Origin: Nocardioides kribbensis | Lineage (GTDB): Bacteria; Actinomycetota; Actinomycetes; Propionibacteriales; Nocardioidaceae | Direction of reading: 5' to 3' | DNA: 64,000 bases | Assembly: GCF_015070375.1 (NCBI RefSeq) | Contig: NZ_JADCLL010000006.1 | Span: 277,100-341,099 of the forward strand | Part shown: one piece after another, positions 10,438 through 19,648 of the stretch | Layout: every line of letters begins with the position of its first letter | Position numbering within the stretch: the first letter of the stretch is position 1 | Position numbers and translations under genes: made by a program | The notes under the pieces: model-generated | Told to the model about the DNA's origin: nothing | Seen by the model: the letters and a program-made list of their open reading frames with translations, nothing else | The model's database searches: none

Positions 10438-12008
10438 GACTCCTCCCCCGCGGGGCCGTCGGGCGGGCCGTCGAGCGGGCCGGCGGACGGTCTGGTGGGC
10501 GGGGTCGCGCCGCCGGTGGGGCGGCTGCTCGCGGGCCGGGTGACCCTGCGGGCCGACCGGGGGGCCGTCGTGCCGGCGCCGCCGCGACGGCGACCCCGTG
10601 GCACCCGCGAGCGGGCACCGGTGACGGTGTCGAGCAGCTCGTCGAGGGCCTCGGAGAGGCACTGGCCGAGGACCTCGGCGTCGGGGACCTTGTCGCGGTC
10701 GGCGGTGATGCCGTAGTAGACGCCGCCGTCGTAGGAGGTCACGCCGAAGGCGAGGGTCTGGCCCGGCGGCAGCGGCGGCACGGGATAGGTCGCCTGCATG
10801 CGGGCGCCCGCGGCGTAAAGCGGCGACTGCGGGCCCGGCACGTTGGTGATCGTGAGCTGCGCACCCCGGCGGGTCTCGGCCGCGGCCACACGGCTGCCGA
10901 TGGCGTGGAAGGTCGACGGGGCGAAGCCCGCGATCCCGGCCAGCCGGTTGGCGGCGACGCTGCGGCCGGTCTCCTGGTGGGAGAGGAAGGAGTAGCTCAG
11001 CTGGTGCAGCCGCACGACGGGACTGGCCTCGCCCAGGGGCAGCTGCACCAGGTGGGGCGCGATCTGGCTGCCGAGGGAGGTCGCCTCGAGCTCGTGGTCG
11101 ATGACCGAGACCGGCACGACGGCGCGCACCTGGCTCAGCGACCCCAGCGAGGCGCCCCGGGTCATCAGCCACGCCCGCAGGCCGCCGGCGACCGTGGCCA
11201 GGATGACGTCGTTGACCGTGCCGCCGTGCACGTCGCGGATGCGGCGGTAGTCGGCGAGCTGGGTGGTCACCGAGACCACGCGGCGCTGCTGGGAGAGCCG
11301 GCCGGCCAGCGGGGTCTCCGGGGCCTGGCCCCGCCCGGTCAGCCCGCCGACGACACGGCCGGCGCGCTCGGCCGCACCGGTGGCGGTGCGGGTCAGGGCG
11401 CCGGTGCTGCTGCGCAGGGTGTCGACCACCGTCGCGCGGTCGCGCAGGGAGTCACCGAGCGCCTCCGCCACCAGGCCCGGGGTGGAGCGGCGGGGCTCCG
11501 GCGCCCAGTCGTCGTGGCCCAGCGACTTCGGCTCCGCGGAGGAGTCGAGCAGCACCTGGGCCAGGTCGACCGTGCCGACGCCGTCCACCAGCGCCTGGTG
11601 GGACTTGTAGAGCAGGGCCACCCGGCCACCGGAGAGGCCCTCCACGAAGTAGACCTCCCACAGCGGGCGGCTGCGGTCGAGCGGGCGCGACACGATGCGG
11701 GCGACCAGCTCGCGCAGCTGGTCGAGCGAGCCGGGGCGGGGCAGCGCGGAGCGGCGTACGTGGTAGCCCAGGTCGAAGCGCTCGTCGTCGACCCACACCG
11801 GGTTGGCCAGCCAGCCCGGCACGCTCTGCACGCGCTGGCGGTAGCGCGGGACGAACGAGATCCGGTCGGCGATGAGCTCCACCAGCCGGTCGTAGTCGAA
11901 GCCCGAGTCGCCCGGCTCGAAGATCTCGACCGTCGCGTTGTGCCTCGGGGTGGTCAACGACTCCTCGGTCAGGAACGCGAGGTCCCGCGACCGCAGACGC
12001 TCACTCAT
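10434..12008 (-). CDS. Wax ester synthase/diacylglycerol acyltransferase family protein with altered active site
   Basis: A 524-residue WS/DGAT protein. These membrane-associated enzymes acylate diacylglycerol or fatty alcohols from acyl-CoA. Family landmarks are the N-terminal MSERLRSRDLAFLTEES, the PLW motif (RSRPLWEVYFVEGL) and the C-terminal NVPGPQSPLY (NVPGP block). The canonical HHxxxDG active site reads HQALVDG here: Gln replaces the second His. A basic, Pro/Arg-rich tail of about 60 residues follows the domain. ATG 12008 lies behind a GAGAGG site. The altered motif raises the possibility of reduced or changed activity. Confidence 0.9.
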   Translation of the reverse strand: MSERLRSRDLAFLTEESLTTPRHNATVEIFEPGDSGFDYDRLVELIADRISFVPRYRQRVQSVPGWLANPVWVDDERFDLGYHVRRSALPRPGSLDQLRELVARIVSRPLDRSRPLWEVYFVEGLSGGRVALLYKSHQALVDGVGTVDLAQVLLDSSAEPKSLGHDDWAPEPRRSTPGLVAEALGDSLRDRATVVDTLRSSTGALTRTATGAAERAGRVVGGLTGRGQAPETPLAGRLSQQRRVVSVTTQLADYRRIRDVHGGTVNDVILATVAGGLRAWLMTRGASLGSLSQVRAVVPVSVIDHELEATSLGSQIAPHLVQLPLGEASPVVRLHQLSYSFLSHQETGRSVAANRLAGIAGFAPSTFHAIGSRVAAAETRRGAQLTITNVPGPQSPLYAAGARMQATYPVPPLPPGQTLAFGVTSYDGGVYYGITADRDKVPDAEVLGQCLSEALDELLDTVTGARSRVPRGRRRGGAGTTAPRSARRVTRPASSRPTGGATPPTRPSAGPLDGPPDGPAGEES

Positions 12009-12284
12009 CGGTGCCTCTCTGTGCTGACGGGGGTCCCTCCACCGGGACGGGGCGGGCGGGACCGGGGCCGACCCGGGCCCTCGGTGCCCCCGGCCGGGGG
12101 CGGGCTGAGGACCCGCTGAGACCGCGCTGAGGGGCTGCTGAACCCACCGGCCCGGCTCTCCCCGGAGTTGCTCGTCGTGCGATTCTGTCAGAGGCCCGTG
12201 CACCACCGGGCCGACGACCACGGCCGGCCCCCGGCCGCCCTCCCCCCGGTCCGCCACGTCCCCGTCTGCGAAGGAACCCGCACC

Positions 12285-12731
12285 ATGCGTCTGCTGGCCT
12301 CGTCCGCTGCCCTCACCTGCCTCCTGCTGCTCGCCAGCGGCTGCGGGGACGCCGAGACGGTCTCCGACGACACCACCGGTGCGGCGACGTCGAGCGCGAC
12401 GACCGGCGCCACCGAGGGCTCGGGCGCCTCGCCCTCCGGCTCCGCCTCGGAAGGCTCCGAGGAGCCGGCCGGCACCGTCGTCCCGATCACCATCGAGGGC
12501 GACACCGTCTCCCCCGAGGCCCAGCGCCTGCCCGTCTCCCTCGACGAGACCGTCACCCTCGAGATCACCGCCGACGCCCCGGGCGAGATCCACGTGCACT
12601 CCACCCCCGAGCAGGAGCTGGAGTACGACGAGGGCACCACCGACCTCGAGCTCACCTTCGAGCAGCCCGGCGTGGTCGAGGTCGAGTCCCACGACCTCGG
12701 GCTGACCATCCTGCAGCTCGAGGTCTCCTGA
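12285..12731 (+). CDS. Cupredoxin-like lipoprotein
   Basis: The 148-residue product has a lipoprotein signal ending at LLASGC (Cys about 20), a Ser/Thr/Gly-rich linker to about residue 65, and a beta-rich domain with EIHVHS and VEVESHDL, a pattern seen in cupredoxin-like domains. Copper binding is possible through the histidines, but no clear Cys-His-Met site is visible. ATG 12285 follows GAAGGA. The next gene starts 2 nt after the stop, so the pair is probably co-translated and the lipoprotein probably partners the membrane protein. The preceding 276 nt is a divergent promoter region with no clear operator. Confidence 0.8.
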   Translation: MRLLASSAALTCLLLLASGCGDAETVSDDTTGAATSSATTGATEGSGASPSGSASEGSEEPAGTVVPITIEGDTVSPEAQRLPVSLDETVTLEITADAPGEIHVHSTPEQELEYDEGTTDLELTFEQPGVVEVESHDLGLTILQLEVS

Positions 12732-12733
12732 CC

Positions 12734-14131
12734 GTGGCGGGCCTGACCGGCCTGCACGCCGGCCTCCAGGCGGCCCTCGCCGCCGGCGTCACCGACGACC
12801 GGGTCACCCAGGCGCACGGCATCGGCGGCGCCAAGGACCTGCCCATCTCCCCGGAGCTGGCCATCGCCGGCGCCGTGGCGGCGCTGACGGTCTCCTTCAC
12901 CGTGCTCGCGGTGGCGTGGCGCAGCCCGCGCTACGACGCCGCCACGAGCGGCCGGCCGCTGCCGCTGCTCACGCGCGTGGTCGACTCCGTGCCGTGGCGC
13001 GTGGCCCTGCGCGTCGCGGGTCTCGCGGTCTTCGGCTGGGGGGCGCTCGCCGCGGTCTTCGGCCGCGACCTGCTGCTCAACCCCTTCTTCGGCATGTTCT
13101 ACGTGTGGCTGTGGGTGGGGATCGTGCCCGCCTCGGTGCTGCTGGGCCCGGTCTTCAAGGCCATCAGCCCGGCCCGCACGATCAACCTGGCGCTGGCGAA
13201 GATCTCCGGCGGCGACCCCGAGGTCGGCCTGCTGCGCTACCCCGAGCGGCTCGGCTACTGGCCGGCGGCGATCGGTCTCTTCGCCTTCGTGTGGCTCGAG
13301 CTGGTCTACCCCTACTCCACCGAGCTGGGGCCGGTGCGGCTGTGGGCGGCGGTCTACGTCGCGGCCATGCTCGTCGGCGGGGCGGTCTTCGGCAACGTCT
13401 GGTACGAGCGCGCCGACCCCTTCGAGGTCTACTCCAGCCTCGTCGCCAAGCTCTCGGTGTGGGGTCGGCGCGACGGGATGGTGCTGCTGCGCAGCCCGCT
13501 GGCCAACCTCGACTCCCTCGTGCCGCGTCCGGGGCTGGTGGCCGTGGTGGCGGTGCTCTTCGGGTCCACCGCCTTCGACTCCTTCCGCGACTCCCTGCGC
13601 TGGGTCTCGTTCCTGCAGAACACCGCGTGGATCGACTCCCGCTCCTGGGCGCCCGACGTGGCCAACAACATCGGCCTGGTCGTCTTCTGCGCCGGGGTCG
13701 GGGGGCTCTTCGCCCTCGGCACGATGACCACCGGCGTCGAGGAGGGCCGGTCGCGGCGGGCGCTGCCGATGCTGTTCGCCCACTCGGTGGTCCCGATCAT
13801 CGTCGGCTACATCATCGCCCACTACCTGTCCTACTGGGTGGAGTACGGCCAGCAGACCCTCATCCAGGCCAGCGACCCGCTGAGCAACGGCTCCGACCTG
13901 CTCGGCACCGGCAGCTGGACGCCGAACTACTGGCTCTCCAACCACCCCACGCTGCTGGCCAACACCAAGGTCGCCGCGGTCGTGCTGGGCCACGTGCTGG
14001 GCGTGGTGGCGGCCCACGACCGGGCCATCAAGCTGCTGCCGCGACGCCACCAGCTCACCGGGCAGCTGCCGCTGCTCTTCGTCATGGTCGCCTTCACCGC
14101 CGGCGGCCTCTACCTCCTCTTCGCGGCGTGA
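12734..14131 (+). CDS. Polytopic membrane protein, unknown function
   Basis: A 465-residue protein with about ten hydrophobic segments (for example AIAGAVAALTVSFTVLAVAW, FGMFYVWLWVGIVPASVLLG and LPLLFVMVAFTAGGLYLLF) joined by short loops. It starts at GTG 12734, 2 nt behind the cupredoxin-like lipoprotein, and overlaps the next gene by 4 bp. Similar actinobacterial proteins are sometimes labelled fenitrothion hydrolase, but I see no hydrolase motif and do not adopt that name. Pairing with a cupredoxin-like lipoprotein suggests a membrane metal or redox role (inference). Confidence 0.8.
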   Translation: MAGLTGLHAGLQAALAAGVTDDRVTQAHGIGGAKDLPISPELAIAGAVAALTVSFTVLAVAWRSPRYDAATSGRPLPLLTRVVDSVPWRVALRVAGLAVFGWGALAAVFGRDLLLNPFFGMFYVWLWVGIVPASVLLGPVFKAISPARTINLALAKISGGDPEVGLLRYPERLGYWPAAIGLFAFVWLELVYPYSTELGPVRLWAAVYVAAMLVGGAVFGNVWYERADPFEVYSSLVAKLSVWGRRDGMVLLRSPLANLDSLVPRPGLVAVVAVLFGSTAFDSFRDSLRWVSFLQNTAWIDSRSWAPDVANNIGLVVFCAGVGGLFALGTMTTGVEEGRSRRALPMLFAHSVVPIIVGYIIAHYLSYWVEYGQQTLIQASDPLSNGSDLLGTGSWTPNYWLSNHPTLLANTKVAAVVLGHVLGVVAAHDRAIKLLPRRHQLTGQLPLLFVMVAFTAGGLYLLFAA

Positions 14132-14976
14132 GCCGCGCCGTGGAGCGCCCCGACCGGTTCTTCGACCGGCTCGGCGGGGGCCGCTTCCTGCCCACCGACC
14201 TCACCGGCGGCGCGTGGTCGACCGCGGAGCAGCACATCAGCCCCTTCGTGGGCCTGCTGGTGCACGAGGTCGAGCGCGACGCCGCCGCCCGGGCCGCCGC
14301 CCCTGCCGACACCGCCGCTCCTGCCGGCGGCGCGCGGGCGATGACGGTGAGCCGGGTGTCGGTCGACATCCTCGGGGTCATCGGGCCCGAGGAGGTGCAG
14401 GTCGACGTCGAGGTGCTGCGCCCGGGCCGCACCATCGAGCTGGTCGAGGCCACCCTGCGCAGCGCCGGCCGGGCGGCGGCCCGCGCCCGGGTGTGGCGGC
14501 TGGCCACCCGCGACACCTCGGTCGTCGCCGGCGGGGCCGGGGAGCCGCTCCCACCGCCCCACGACCTGCCGACGCGAGCCATGACCGACGTCTGGCCGGG
14601 CGGCTACATCGCCGGCCTCGACGTGCGCGCCGCCGGGGAGGTCGAGCCCGGCCGGGGCCGGTCGTGGATCTCCACCACGGCCGCGCTCGTGGCCGGTGAG
14701 CCCGCGAGCGCCCTGGCGCGGCTGCTCGGCCTCGTCGACACCGCCAACGGGCTGGCGGTGCGCACCTCGCCGCAGGAGTGGGCCTTCCCCAACCTCGACC
14801 TCACCGTGCACCTCGTGCGCGAGCCGCAGGTCGCCGACGGCGACCCGGTGTGGCTGGGCCTCGACACCACGGTCGTCTTCGGCCCCGACGGCGTCGGGCT
14901 GACCAGCAGCGTGCTGCACGACCTCCACGGACCCGTGGGCCGCGCGGCGCAGGTGCTCACCCTCCGCCCTCGCTGA
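14128..14976 (+). CDS. Thioesterase-like (double hot-dog) family protein
   Basis: A 282-residue protein in the TesB-like/4HBT_3 style, with two hot-dog halves separated by a variable linker. Recognisable segments are RFLPTDLTGGAWS, the core sheet RVSVDILGVIGPEEVQVDVEV, and the second half EWAFPNLDLTVHLVREP with GLDTTVVFGPDGVGLTSSVL. Family members hydrolyse or bind acyl-CoA thioesters. The GTG at 14128 overlaps the preceding stop (GTGA); GTG 14140 is an alternative. It is third in the operon with the lipoprotein and membrane protein, which does not obviously explain its role. Confidence 0.8.
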   Translation: MSRAVERPDRFFDRLGGGRFLPTDLTGGAWSTAEQHISPFVGLLVHEVERDAAARAAAPADTAAPAGGARAMTVSRVSVDILGVIGPEEVQVDVEVLRPGRTIELVEATLRSAGRAAARARVWRLATRDTSVVAGGAGEPLPPPHDLPTRAMTDVWPGGYIAGLDVRAAGEVEPGRGRSWISTTAALVAGEPASALARLLGLVDTANGLAVRTSPQEWAFPNLDLTVHLVREPQVADGDPVWLGLDTTVVFGPDGVGLTSSVLHDLHGPVGRAAQVLTLRPR

Positions 14977-15051
14977 GGGAGCTGCGGGCGCTGAGGGCGC
15001 TGCGGAGCACCGCATCGGTGGACGCACCGGTCGCCGGGTCGCGCCCGGTGC

Positions 15052-16386
15052 TCACCGGGCGCGTCGGCGCGCCCGCGTGCCCCGGCTCGAGCGGGCCACG
15101 GCGTGCTCGCGCGCCACGTCGGGGACGAGGGCGTCGGCGAGCGGCGCCAGGGCGCGCACGAGCGGGGTGTCCCCCGACTCGGTGAGCGTGCGACCCGCGA
15201 CGAGGGCGCGGTCGACCCCGGCCCGGTCGTCGGGCAGGAAGTGCAGGCCCTCCACCCGGCCGAAGCCGGCCACCATCGCCGCCACGTCCTTCTCGCTCCA
15301 GCCGAGGGTCGCCCGCATCCGGTTGACCACGACGTGGACGGGGCGCCCCCCGGTGTGCTCGTGGAGCTCGGCCAGGCCGCGGGCCAGCCGGGAGAGGCCC
15401 ACGGGGTCGGGCGTGCCCACCACCACGAGGGTGTCGGCCACGTCGACGGCGGCCAGGGTGAGGTGGTTGCGCCCCGGTCGCCCCGACAGCTCCGCACCGA
15501 GATCGCCCTCGAGGCTCGACCCGGTGTCGACCACCACCTGCGCCTGCTCCCTCCCGACCTCCAGCAGGTGCTCCAGGGCGCCGGCCCTCACCTCGGCCCA
15601 GCGGTCGGCACGCGGCAGGCCCGTCACCACCGAGAGGTGCGGCCCCAGGGAGCGCTGCACGCTGGCGAACCGCTCCTCGACCATGCCCGCCGAGGCCAGA
15701 CGCGCCGCGGCGAGCAGGCCCGAGACCTCGTCGAGGATGCCCAGCTGCTGGGCCACCGCCCCTCCCTGGGGGTCGGCGTCGACCAGCACCGTGCGCGCGC
15801 CGCGCCCGGCCAGGACCGCCGCGAGACCGGCGGCGATCGTCGTACGACCCGGGGCGCCGGCGGGGCCCCACACCGTGACCACGCGGCCGGGCACCGACGG
15901 GGACGCGGGGGCCGCGGCGGGCCGGTCGCGCGCCGACTCGGGCTCCGGCGGAGCGGGACGCGGCGCGGTGGGGGTCGCGGCGACCGGGGCGCCGCCGCCG
16001 GCCGGGCGTGTGGGCGGCGGCTCCTCGGGCGCGGTGACCGCCTCGGGCAGGGAGTCGAGGCGGGTCTCCGGCACGATCGAGGAGATCGCGATGCGCGAGG
16101 CCCGCAGCCGGGCCGCCTCCGGGGAGAGCGCGGAGGGCACGACGGCGACCGGCCGCACGCCGTGGCGGCGCAGGTGGTCGACGGCGGCCAGGTCGAGGCC
16201 CGGGGAGTCCAGGCCGAGCACGGCGACGTCGGCCTGACCGGCGGCGGCCGAGGCGAGCAGGTCGTCGACGTCGACGCAGCGCTTGAGCACGACCACGCCG
16301 GGGCGGGCGTTGAGGTGCTGGAGCGCCGGGGACTCCCACGCCGCCCCGGAGGCGACGACCAGCACGACGGCGGTGCGGTCAGGCAC
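15052..16386 (-). CDS. CpaE/MinD-like P-loop ATPase
   Basis: The 444-residue protein has an N-terminal receiver-like domain (about 1-105, without a clear phospho-acceptor context), a Pro/Ala-rich linker, and a SIMIBI ATPase domain beginning VVTVWGPAGAPGRTTIAAGL with a deviant Walker A, then VLVDADPQGG. CpaE proteins localise the Tad/Flp pilus machinery, and MinD/ParA relatives position other complexes. The start lies 3 nt after the stop of the SAF-domain gene. No CpaF ATPase, TadB/C or pilin gene is in the window, so the pair is an orphan here. Confidence 0.85.
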   Translation of the reverse strand: MPDRTAVVLVVASGAAWESPALQHLNARPGVVVLKRCVDVDDLLASAAAGQADVAVLGLDSPGLDLAAVDHLRRHGVRPVAVVPSALSPEAARLRASRIAISSIVPETRLDSLPEAVTAPEEPPPTRPAGGGAPVAATPTAPRPAPPEPESARDRPAAAPASPSVPGRVVTVWGPAGAPGRTTIAAGLAAVLAGRGARTVLVDADPQGGAVAQQLGILDEVSGLLAAARLASAGMVEERFASVQRSLGPHLSVVTGLPRADRWAEVRAGALEHLLEVGREQAQVVVDTGSSLEGDLGAELSGRPGRNHLTLAAVDVADTLVVVGTPDPVGLSRLARGLAELHEHTGGRPVHVVVNRMRATLGWSEKDVAAMVAGFGRVEGLHFLPDDRAGVDRALVAGRTLTESGDTPLVRALAPLADALVPDVAREHAVARSSRGTRARRRAR

Positions 16387-16389
16387 GGG

Positions 16390-17103
16390 TCAGCCCCCCA
16401 GCAGCACGGTCACGACCGGGTCGCCCAGCGAGGCCAGCAGGGCGAAGTACCGGTCGGCCTGCTCGGGGCTCATCGCGAGGTCGAGACGCTGCTGGCCCGA
16501 GGCGGCGAAGCCCTCGGAGTCGGCGGCCACGCCCACCACCGAGAGGCCCTCGATGCGGCTCTCCTCGGCGTCGGCCGCTCCCGCCGCGCCCGCGTCGCCC
16601 TCCGCGAGCGCGCCGGCACCGTCGAGCACGTAGATGTCGACGACGACGCCGGGCCCGACCCCGCTCGGCACGAGCCCGGGGTCGACCGCGACGGGCACGA
16701 CGCGCAGGTCGGCCTCCCCGGCCGGACCGGTGGCCCCGCGCGGCAGCAGCTCCCCCGCCCCGACCCCCCGCACCAGGGTCAGGTCGCCCGGCAGCTCCTC
16801 GTCGGCGCTCCAGTAGCGCGCGAGGTCGGTGTCGTCGGCGAAGCGCACCCGCTGCGCCTCGAGGTCGCCGGCGTCGATCCGCTCACCCGGGCCGAGGTCG
16901 TCGGCGGCCGCCCAGACCGCGACCGTCTCGTCGGCCGCGGCCAGCAGGCGCGCACCGAGCACGACGGAGCCCGCCACGATGGCCACCCCGATCCACAGCC
17001 GCGGGTCGCGCCATCCCGGTGACCGCGTGCGCTGCGCGGCGGGCGGCGCGAGGGCCGCCGACGGCTGGGGTGGTGACGGAGTGCTCCCGAGTTTCCTGGC
17101 CAC
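16390..17103 (-). CDS. SAF-domain membrane protein (CpaB/RcpC-like)
   Basis: About 237 residues: a Pro-rich N-terminus, one membrane helix (LWIGVAIVAGSVVLGARLLA), then a SAF domain starting VAAADDLGPGERIDAGDLEAQRV, as in CpaB/RcpC proteins of Flp pilus assembly and related antifreeze-like domains. GTG 17103 is chosen because CATGAT ends 6 nt upstream (leaderless pattern). An in-frame ATG at 17139 would add 12 residues. It is followed after 3 nt by the CpaE-like ATPase, with which it probably works at the membrane. Confidence 0.82.
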   Translation of the reverse strand: MARKLGSTPSPPQPSAALAPPAAQRTRSPGWRDPRLWIGVAIVAGSVVLGARLLAAADETVAVWAAADDLGPGERIDAGDLEAQRVRFADDTDLARYWSADEELPGDLTLVRGVGAGELLPRGATGPAGEADLRVVPVAVDPGLVPSGVGPGVVVDIYVLDGAGALAEGDAGAAGAADAEESRIEGLSVVGVAADSEGFAASGQQRLDLAMSPEQADRYFALLASLGDPVVTVLLGG

Positions 17104-17204
17104 GGCGCCATCATGCCCAGCGACGCCGGAGACAGACATCGTCTCTCCACAGGTCCGGACCACCGCTCGTGCCGCGCGTCGGAGGCAGGTGCGACGATGG
17201 GGTC

Positions 17205-17444
17205 ATGGCGTCGCCTCGCTTCCTCACTCTCGCCGACGTGGCCGAGGTGCTCAACACCTCCAGCGCCCAGGTCTACGCGCTGGTGCGCCGCGGCGACCTG
17301 CCGGCGATCAAGATCGGCGGCCGCGGCCAGTGGCGCGTGGAGTCGGAGCAGCTGGAGCAGTTCATCGAGCGGATGTACGCCGAGACCCGCACGTTCGTCG
17401 ACGAGCACCCCTACGTCGAGGCCGCCGAGCGCCCCGAGCCCTAG
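17205..17444 (+). CDS. Excisionase-family helix-turn-helix DNA-binding protein
   Basis: A 79-residue protein with the MerR/excisionase winged-helix pattern FLTLADVAEVLNTSSAQVYAL...LPAIKIGGRGQWRVE, followed by a short helix and an acidic tail. Such proteins bind DNA as small regulators or excisionases. No integrase or att-like repeat is nearby, so a chromosomal regulator is more likely. ATG 17205 is preceded by GACGAT with a 6-nt spacer. It is divergent from the SAF/CpaE pair, so it could regulate it (inference). Confidence 0.85.
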   Translation: MASPRFLTLADVAEVLNTSSAQVYALVRRGDLPAIKIGGRGQWRVESEQLEQFIERMYAETRTFVDEHPYVEAAERPEP

Positions 17445-17458
17445 CGGTGGTGCCTGGC

Positions 17459-17478
17459 CGGGCGCCGCCAGGCGCCCG
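17459..17478. terminator. Hairpin between convergent regulator and htrA
   Basis: CGGGCGCC (17459-17466), loop GCCA and GGCGCCCG (17471-17478) form an 8-bp GC stem in the 46-bp gap between the HTH gene and the facing protease gene. Confidence 0.6.
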
Positions 17479-17490
17479 ACGCCTCCGGGC

Positions 17491-18903
17491 TCAGCCGACC
17501 TCGGAGCGCAGCACGACGTCGACCTGCCGCTCCTCGCCGCCGCGCTGCACGGTGAGCTCGATGGTCTCGCCGGGCTGGTTCGAGCGGATGCTGACGATGA
17601 GGGCGATGCCGTCGGTGACGCGCTCGCCGTCGACCGCGGTGACCACGTCGCCCTCCTCCAGGCCGGCCTCGGCCGCGGCGCCGTCGGCCACGACCCGGCT
17701 GATCTCGGCGCCGTCGCCGCCCTGCCCGCCGGTCTGCACCTCGGCGCCGATGACGGGGTAGCTCGCCTCGCCCGTGCGCAGGATCTGGTCGGCGGTGATG
17801 CGCACCTGCTCGACGGGGATCGCGAAGCCCACGCCGATGTTGCCCGACTCCCCGCCCAGGCCGCCGCCGGTGGTGGCGATGGCGGAGTTGACGCCGACGA
17901 CCTGGCCGAGCAGGTTGACCAGCGGCCCGCCGGAGTTGCCGGGGTTGATGGCGGCGTCGGTCTGCACGGCGTTGATGTAGGAGGACTGGTCGGCCGACTG
18001 GCCGGTCGTCACGGGGCGCTGCAGGGCGCTGACGATGCCCGCGGTCACGGTGGAGCTGAGGCCCAGCGGGGAGCCGAAGGCCACGACGGTCTCGCCCACG
18101 CGGAGCTTGCCGGACGCGCCGAGCGAGGCGGGCTCGAGCCCGGTGGCCTCCTCGCTGACGAGGACGGCCAGGTCGTAGACGGGGCTGCGGCCGACGACGG
18201 TGGCGTCGTAGCGGTTGCCGTCCTGGTCGACGATCTCGATCGGACCGCCGTCGTCGGCGGCGTCGGCCACGACGTGGTTGTTGGTGACGATGTGACCCTG
18301 CCGGTCGAGCACGAAGCCCGACCCGGTGGCGCCGCCGTCCTGGCCCTCGAACTCCGCGACGATCTGCACCGTGCTCGGCAGCAGGGCGTCGGCGACCGCC
18401 GCGACCGTGCCGTCCTCGGCGGCCAGCGGGGCCTCGGTGACCGTGTCGACGCCGGCGAGGCCGTCGGCGACGGTGCCGGGGGTGTCGTCGGAGCGCAGGT
18501 TCTCGTAGCCGACGCTGCCGGCCACGCCGCCGAGCACGCCCACCACCAGCGCGAGCACGGCGACCACGGGCCACACCCAGCCGCTCACACGTCCCTTGGT
18601 CGTCGCGTGGCGCGCGTGGGGCTGGCCCGGGTGAGCGCCGGGCTGGGCCGGCTGGCCCGCGAAGCCCCCCACGGGGAAGGGCGTCGTGCCGGGCGCGGGG
18701 TAGCCGCCCCACGGCTCGCGGTAGGGCGCCGGCTGCTGCTGCGGAGGCACCCAGGAGGGCGGGGTCGACCGGTCGGCGGGAGCGTCGTGGGGCGCCGGCG
18801 CCTGCCAGGACCCCGCCGGGTCGTGCGCGGCCGCAGGAGGCAGCGGACCCACCGGCTGCGTGGGCTCGCCGTCGGCCTGGCCGTGCTGGTGCTCGTCGTT
18901 CAC
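17491..18903 (-). CDS. htrA: HtrA/DegP-type membrane-anchored serine protease with PDZ domain
   Basis: The 470-residue envelope protease has a Pro/Gln-rich cytoplasmic region (1-108), one transmembrane helix (about 110-133) and a trypsin-like domain with catalytic His210 (VTNNHVV), Asp244 (VYDLAVL) and Ser324 (INPGNSGGPL). A PDZ domain occupies about 385-465. GTG 18903 follows CATGAT with a 6-nt spacer, so it has its own leaderless promoter. It lies downstream of sigE and the anti-sigma gene in the order known from M. tuberculosis sigE-rseA-htrA. It probably degrades misfolded envelope proteins under sigma-E stress. Confidence 0.92.
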   Translation of the reverse strand: MNDEHQHGQADGEPTQPVGPLPPAAAHDPAGSWQAPAPHDAPADRSTPPSWVPPQQQPAPYREPWGGYPAPGTTPFPVGGFAGQPAQPGAHPGQPHARHATTKGRVSGWVWPVVAVLALVVGVLGGVAGSVGYENLRSDDTPGTVADGLAGVDTVTEAPLAAEDGTVAAVADALLPSTVQIVAEFEGQDGGATGSGFVLDRQGHIVTNNHVVADAADDGGPIEIVDQDGNRYDATVVGRSPVYDLAVLVSEEATGLEPASLGASGKLRVGETVVAFGSPLGLSSTVTAGIVSALQRPVTTGQSADQSSYINAVQTDAAINPGNSGGPLVNLLGQVVGVNSAIATTGGGLGGESGNIGVGFAIPVEQVRITADQILRTGEASYPVIGAEVQTGGQGGDGAEISRVVADGAAAEAGLEEGDVVTAVDGERVTDGIALIVSIRSNQPGETIELTVQRGGEERQVDVVLRSEVG

Positions 18904-19039
18904 CGCACCATCATGACCGGTGGCCCGCAACCGCTGCAGGCCCGGAGGGGTGGACCACCTCCGCGGCCGGCCGCGTCGGCGTCCGGCCGGGCGCGGGTCG
19001 GCGCCGGTCGGGAGCGGTGCGGGTCGGGCTCGGTGCGGG

Positions 19040-19648
19040 TCAGCGCCGGTCGGGGTCGACGGCGCTGGCCACCGACCAGCCCAGGGCGGGTCCGACCACC
19101 GGGCCGAGCCCGGCGGAGGCGATCGAGGCCACGGTGGCGGGCGCAGGATCGGCGGAGCGCGGCGAGGAGGTCGACGGGGACGCGGTGTCGACCGGCCGGT
19201 CGATCGAGGCCGCCGGCGGACGCCGGTCGCCGGTGGGCGCCGTGGCGGGCGCGACGCCCAGGGCGAGCACCCCGAGCACGGCCGCCCCGAGGGCGCCGCC
19301 ACCCAGCGCGACGACGGCCGGGGCACGACGCGACCGGGCGGGCGGGTGCGACCAGCCGCGCGGGGCGACGCCCGCGGCGTGGTCGGCGCCGATGGCGCCC
19401 AGCGACGCGGCCGGTCCGGGCCCGGCGTACGGAGGGACGCCGAGGATGGAGCCCTTGAGCGCCGACGGCGCCGAGCCGGCCGGGTCGCCGGACAGTCCCG
19501 AGAGCCGGGTCTTGATCCAGCCCTCGCGCTCGACGAGGTCGCGGCAGGAGTGGCAGCTGTGCACGTGGGCCCAGGCGCGCTCCTCCTCCTCGCCCGACAG
19601 CTGGCCGTCGAGGAGGGCGCTGACGCGGGGGCCGAGGTGCCCGATCAC
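19040..19648 (-). CDS. Anti-sigma factor with zinc-binding HxxxCxxC motif
   Basis: A 202-residue protein with the ZAS anti-sigma motif H28-x3-C32-x2-C35 (in [11 protein letters not shown]) in an N-terminal cytoplasmic helical domain, then a linker and a membrane segment (about 108-130, [22 protein letters not shown]) followed by an exported Ser/Pro-rich tail. The GTG at 19648 overlaps the sigE stop by 4 bp. It is expected to hold SigE inactive at the membrane, as RseA does in mycobacteria. The C-terminal extracytoplasmic tail could receive the signal (inference). Confidence 0.88.
   Translation of the reverse strand: MIGHLGPRVSALLDGQLSGEEEERAWAHVHSCHSCRDLVEREGWIKTRLSGLSGDPAGSAPSALKGSILGVPPYAGPGPAASLGAIGADHAAGVAPRGWSHPPARSRRAPAVVALGGGALGAAVLGVLALGVAPATAPTGDRRPPAASIDRPVDTASPSTSSPRSADPAPATVASIASAGLGPVVGPALGWSVASAVDPDRR

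Noticed and set aside
12734..14131. Naming the membrane protein fenitrothion hydrolase
   Set aside because: The label is sometimes attached to such proteins, but no hydrolase motif can be seen and the context is a cupredoxin-like lipoprotein operon.
17205..17444. Excisionase-like gene as evidence of an integrated element
   Set aside because: No integrase, att-like direct repeats, tRNA or shift in codon usage nearby. A chromosomal HTH regulator is the simpler reading.
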